A stretch of 18,186 bases of DNA from Chloroflexota bacterium (lineage in GTDB: Bacteria > Chloroflexota > UBA11872): positions 1-18,186 of the forward strand of contig JAPOXI010000098.1 of the NCBI GenBank assembly GCA_026707185.1, read 5' to 3'. The notes under the pieces were generated by a model. The model searched no databases. It was given only the letters and a program-made list of their open reading frames with translations, and was not told where the DNA came from. Both the position numbers and the translations under genes were made by a program. Position 1 is the first letter of the stretch. Every line of letters begins with the position of its first letter. Shown here piece after piece: positions 15,886 through 18,186 of the stretch.

Positions 15886-15983
15886 TAGGAGACCTTTGCG
15901 TAACCCGACGCTGGCTGCGCGGAAGACCCCTCACCGAATCCGGCCGAAGACGGCCGATTCTGCCTCTCCCCCAGGAGAGGGTG
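15886..15983. repeat. Dispersed hairpin repeat, copy C
   Basis: It matches copy B at 2671-2767, beginning AGGAGACCTTTGCGTAACCC. The hairpin at 15936-15960 pairs GAATC and GGCC with GGCC and GATTC, with one bulged C and a GAAGAC loop. A second hairpin, CCTCTCC with GGAGAGG, lies at 15963-15980. The arms differ from copy B by paired changes, so the fold seems to be maintained. It fills most of the gap between tiny-lipoprotein copies 2 and 3. Confidence 0.8.
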
Positions 15984-16032
15984 AAGAGTCGCGACACCTT
16001 CGAGTTCGAGCGGCGTTTTGCAAAGGTCACTC

Positions 16033-16299
16033 CTAGGCGTGGGATGCGTGCGGGTTGGCGCTTGGGCGGCTGGATTTGGTGGGTCGGTGGCACTGGATGT
16101 TGCGCATCTTGTAGTTGCCGGTTTCGTCTCTACGGGCGCCGGGGAAGTTGCAGCCGCCGGGCGTCGGTTGCTCAGCGCCGCCGCAGCCGGAGAGGGCGGT
16201 GAGGGTGGCGGTCGTGGCGGCGAGCGGCACCATGAAGCGACGGCGGGGAAGCTGGCTGGGAGGGCATGGGTTGACGTGACGGACGGTTGGGGGGCGCAC
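16033..16299 (-). CDS. Tiny Tat-type lipoprotein, FPGA-motif family, copy 3 (extended C-terminus)
   Basis: The 88-aa product has a twin-arginine signal (LPRRRFMVPLA) and a lipobox LSGC. Counted from that Cys, 31 residues carry the family core GCNFPGARRDETGNYKM and end in RNIQ. A further 19 residues (CHRPTKSSRPSANPHASHA) are not found in the other copies. The extension starts with TGC exactly where the paralogs have their stop, so a stop codon was probably lost. The only plausible start is GTG at 16299, one base after the stop of the Gfo/Idh gene; no strong ribosome-binding site is visible, so translational coupling is likely. The Tyr of the core is Cys here. Function unknown. Confidence 0.7.
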   Translation of the reverse strand: MRPPTVRHVNPCPPSQLPRRRFMVPLAATTATLTALSGCGGAEQPTPGGCNFPGARRDETGNYKMRNIQCHRPTKSSRPSANPHASHA

Positions 16300-16300
16300 G

Positions 16301-17347
16301 TCAGACCCAGCCGTGGTCTGGCGCGACGACCTGACCGGTGGTCTGGACGTTGTAGTCGGTTCCGCCGGCGAGGGTGACCTGCTGGCCGGTGATGGATGAG
16401 CGTTCGGCGGCGAAGAGGATCTCCATGATGTGGCGGCCCCACTCGCCGGAGGTGGGCGGTTCAAGGTCCTCCTCGATGGAGCGGGCGAATGCGCGCCATT
16501 CCGCGGTCATGCCGGCGGGCGGGTCCTCGAAGGGGACGCGAGTCCATTCATTGCCCCGGCCGATGGCGACGAAGCGGTCGCCCGAGCCGCTGAAGCGGAC
16601 GCCGCCGTTGGTGCAGATGATCTCGGACTGATAGTTGGGAGCGCCATCCCGGTAGCCGATGGCGATGGCGATGCCGGGGACGCCGTTCTTGTAGTCGACG
16701 AAGGCGACGCCATAGTCGTCGCCGGCCTGGTAGTGGCTCTTGGTCCCGATGCGGGCCTTGACGCGAGCGGCCTGGGAGCCGACGAGCCAGGTGAGGCGGT
16801 CGACCATGTGGACGCCGTTGGTCATCCAGTAGCCGCCGCCATGAAAGCGGCTGCGGTATTGGGGCCGGCGCTTGGGATAGCCCCAGTTCTTGACCGAATA
16901 GCAGACGGCGGTGACGAGGGGGCCAAGCTCGCCGGAGTCGAGGATCTCCTTGGCCTTCATGTTGGGGCCGAGGAAGTGCTGGGTGAGGCCGATCATGAGC
17001 TTGACGTTGTTGCGCCGGGCGGCCTCGATCATGTCGTCGCATTGCTCAAGCGAGAGGGCCATGGGCTTCTCGCCGAGGACGTGCTTGCCGGCGTTGAGCG
17101 CATCCACGGTGAGACGGTGGTGGAGCTGGTGGCCGAGGGTGACGGCGACGGCGTCGACTTCGTCGTCCTTGAGCAGTTCGGTGTGGCTGGGGTAGGCGCG
17201 GGGGACCTCGTAGCGGTCGCAGAAGGCGCGGCGCGGGGCTTCGAGGAGGTCGGCGGCGGCGACGATTTCGACGTTGGGAAGAGTCTCGATGGCGTCGCCG
17301 TGCGACCTGGAAATGCCGCCGAGGCCGACGATTCCAACTCGGAGCAT
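16301..17347 (-). CDS. Gfo/Idh/MocA-family oxidoreductase
   Basis: The 348-aa protein has an N-terminal Rossmann fold with VGIVGLGGISRSH (dinucleotide-binding glycines from about residue 8). The family motif LGEKPMAL follows with Glu93-Lys94-Pro95. The C-terminal substrate domain includes GGGYWMTNGVHMVDRL, where His180 and Asp183 fit the usual catalytic pair. Such enzymes oxidise sugars, inositols or related polyols with NAD(P). ATG at 17347 is chosen because GGAG lies 8 nt upstream and the Rossmann strand follows; the open frame before it is unsupported. The gene shares its 3' end with tiny-lipoprotein copy 3 and is divergent from copy 4 plus the GH42-like gene, which suggests a sugar-catabolic locus. 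Confidence 0.9.
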   Translation of the reverse strand: MLRVGIVGLGGISRSHGDAIETLPNVEIVAAADLLEAPRRAFCDRYEVPRAYPSHTELLKDDEVDAVAVTLGHQLHHRLTVDALNAGKHVLGEKPMALSLEQCDDMIEAARRNNVKLMIGLTQHFLGPNMKAKEILDSGELGPLVTAVCYSVKNWGYPKRRPQYRSRFHGGGYWMTNGVHMVDRLTWLVGSQAARVKARIGTKSHYQAGDDYGVAFVDYKNGVPGIAIAIGYRDGAPNYQSEIICTNGGVRFSGSGDRFVAIGRGNEWTRVPFEDPPAGMTAEWRAFARSIEEDLEPPTSGEWGRHIMEILFAAERSSITGQQVTLAGGTDYNVQTTGQVVAPDHGWV

Positions 17348-17646
17348 GGCTAAGACTCCGGGCAGCGGGCTGTTTGGATTGGAAGGATAGCGGTCCAGGG
17401 CGTATCGGGCGTGGTTTGAGGATGCGGACTGGCGGGGATTCGCCGCGCTGCATGGGTTTTCGTATCTCCTGGAGAGACTTGGGATCCTCGTCCGGAAAGC
17501 GGCGGCGTAGATGCACAGCATCGAGGGGCGTACCCTGTACCGCGTGGACACGCCCGGTCAGGCCACCACTGGGGAAACGGAACTGGCCCGATGCGAATGC
17601 AGCGAATGCCGGCTTCGATGCCATGCATTCGCAGGGGAGTGAAGCA
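17348..17646. other. Divergent intergenic region
   Basis: These 299 bp lie between the oxidoreductase start and tiny-lipoprotein copy 4 and should hold both promoters. Apart from the inverted repeat at 17592-17633, I see no RNA gene, coding region or clear promoter boxes. Confidence 0.5.
17592..17633 (+). promoter_or_regulatory. Inverted repeat next to the ribosome-binding site of lipoprotein copy 4
   Basis: TGCGAATGCA (17592-17601) is the perfect reverse complement of TGCATTCGCA (17624-17633). A second GCGAATGC (17602-17609) can pair with the same right arm, giving two mutually exclusive stems. The right arm ends one base before GGGGAG (17634-17639), the ribosome-binding site. It could be an operator or a leader-RNA structure; the sequence alone does not decide. 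Confidence 0.45.
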
Positions 17647-17856
17647 ATGAACGAACCTGACCGGCTCCAAGCATCGGTCCCCCAGTCCAGCCCGTTGTCC
17701 CGTCGCGGCCTGGTGGTTCTGCTGGCCGCCTCCGCCGGCGCCATTGCCGCGCTGGCCGCGTGCGGTGAGCCGGAGAAGCGCAAGCCGGGCGGCTACGACT
17801 TCCCCGGCGCCGAGAAGGACGGCGCGGGCCGCTTCAAGTCGTCGCAGACGCTGTAG
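17647..17856 (+). CDS. Tiny Tat-type lipoprotein, FPGA-motif family, copy 4
   Basis: The 69-aa product has a twin-arginine signal (LSRRGLVVLLA) and a lipobox LAAC with Cys39. The mature peptide is 31 residues, with core GYDFPGAEKDGAGRFKS and tail SQTL. It starts CGEPEKRKPG, unlike the CG(E/G)EKKLTRD of copies 1 and 2. ATG at 17647 has GGGGAG 7 nt upstream, a strong site. The GH42-like gene begins 32 bp after the stop, so the two are probably co-transcribed. Its position at the head of a glycosidase gene supports a link to sugar use, but the role is unknown. Confidence 0.82.
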   Translation: MNEPDRLQASVPQSSPLSRRGLVVLLAASAGAIAALAACGEPEKRKPGGYDFPGAEKDGAGRFKSSQTL

Positions 17857-17888
17857 CGGTGCCCGAGCGGGCGGAAGCGGGTCGTCTG

Positions 17889-18186
17889 ATGACTGCCGAC
17901 GGGGGATTCGGAATCCCTGGAGTTCCGTTTCCGGTGGGCGTGGAGTACTACCGGGCGCCGGCGCCGAAGCCGGAGGTGTGGGACGAGGACCTGGCGCGGA
18001 TCCGGGCGGGCGGGTTTCGGATCGTGCGCAGCTTCACGATGTGGAACTGGATGGAGCCGCGGCCGGGTCAGTACGAACTGGACGAGTTCGACCGGCTGTT
18101 CGACCTGGCGGAGAAGCACGATCTGTACGTCTGGCTGGACATGGCGCTGGCGACGCATGGGGCAGGCCCGGAGTGGATGACGCGCG
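17889..18186 (+). CDS. GH42-like beta-galactosidase, N-terminal part
   Basis: The gene runs off the right edge after 99 full codons. The product begins MTADGGFGIPGVPFPVGVEY, followed by WDEDLARIRAGGFRIVRSFT, MWNWMEPRPGQYELDEFDRL and AEKHDLYVWLDMALATH. This is the first part of the TIM barrel in family 42 and related glycosidases (G-V-E-Y-Y, then W-x-x-D-L, then E-P-x-x-G-x-Y/F-D/E-L/F). The catalytic Glu residues lie beyond the window. ATG at 17889 is used; the in-frame GTG at 17859 is an alternative and neither has a strong ribosome-binding site. No signal peptide is apparent. It follows tiny-lipoprotein copy 4 closely. Confidence 0.75.
   Translation, partial: MTADGGFGIPGVPFPVGVEYYRAPAPKPEVWDEDLARIRAGGFRIVRSFTMWNWMEPRPGQYELDEFDRLFDLAEKHDLYVWLDMALATHGAGPEWMTR

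Noticed and set aside
16430..17353. 307-aa open frame antisense to the Gfo/Idh gene
   Set aside because: Shadow composition rich in Gly, Ala, Val and Asp; the opposite strand has Rossmann and EKP motifs.

Overview
The window is GC-rich (roughly two thirds G+C by eye) with alternating strands, frequent GTG starts and good Shine-Dalgarno sites. The gene set includes a phytanoyl-CoA dioxygenase, a Baeyer-Villiger-type monooxygenase, Tat-type sugar-binding lipoproteins, a Gfo/Idh oxidoreductase, a GH42-like glycosidase and many broken toxin-antitoxin genes. It resembles free-living or sponge-associated Chloroflexota (SAR202- or Caldilinea-like). That placement is an inference from gene style; no rRNA or marker gene is present to prove it.

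Left part (1-5400): the 3' end of a PhyH-family dioxygenase, a HAD hydrolase, a decayed duplicate of the PhyH 3' end, and a five-bladed-propeller glycosidase. A 500-bp gene-free stretch of REP-like repeats follows, then an intact MntA-type nucleotidyltransferase fused in overlap to a HepT toxin gene that has lost its middle. A MOSC protein and an MFS exporter follow, divergently transcribed.

Middle (5392-12515): a MutS-like ATPase without a recognisable mismatch-binding domain, a membrane protein with a discoidin-like ectodomain, an orphan Tat-exported solute-binding lipoprotein, an orphan MbcA/ParS-type antitoxin, a 3' remnant of a DUF433 gene, and a class B flavin monooxygenase.

Right part (12516-18186): an S9 prolyl-oligopeptidase-type hydrolase, then the most notable locus. 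Four paralogous genes for tiny lipoproteins lie here, three on the minus strand (15326-15538, 15665-15874, 16033-16299) and one on the plus strand (17647-17856). Each has a Tat-like twin-arginine signal and a lipobox. Aligned from the lipobox Cys, all four share a mature region of exactly 31 residues without gaps, with the core [GS][YC][ND]FPGA[ER][KR]Dx[STA]G[NR][YF]. I do not recognise this family. The copies surround a Gfo/Idh dehydrogenase and lead into a GH42-like glycosidase. One copy starts 1 nt after the dehydrogenase stop; another ends 32 nt before the glycosidase start. This suggests surface-tethered lipopeptides tied to sugar catabolism, but the role is unknown.

A roughly 95-bp dispersed repeat, with hairpin arms that differ by compensatory changes, occurs near 2512 (degenerate), 2671 and 15886. 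The last copy abuts the ribosome-binding site of one tiny-lipoprotein gene.
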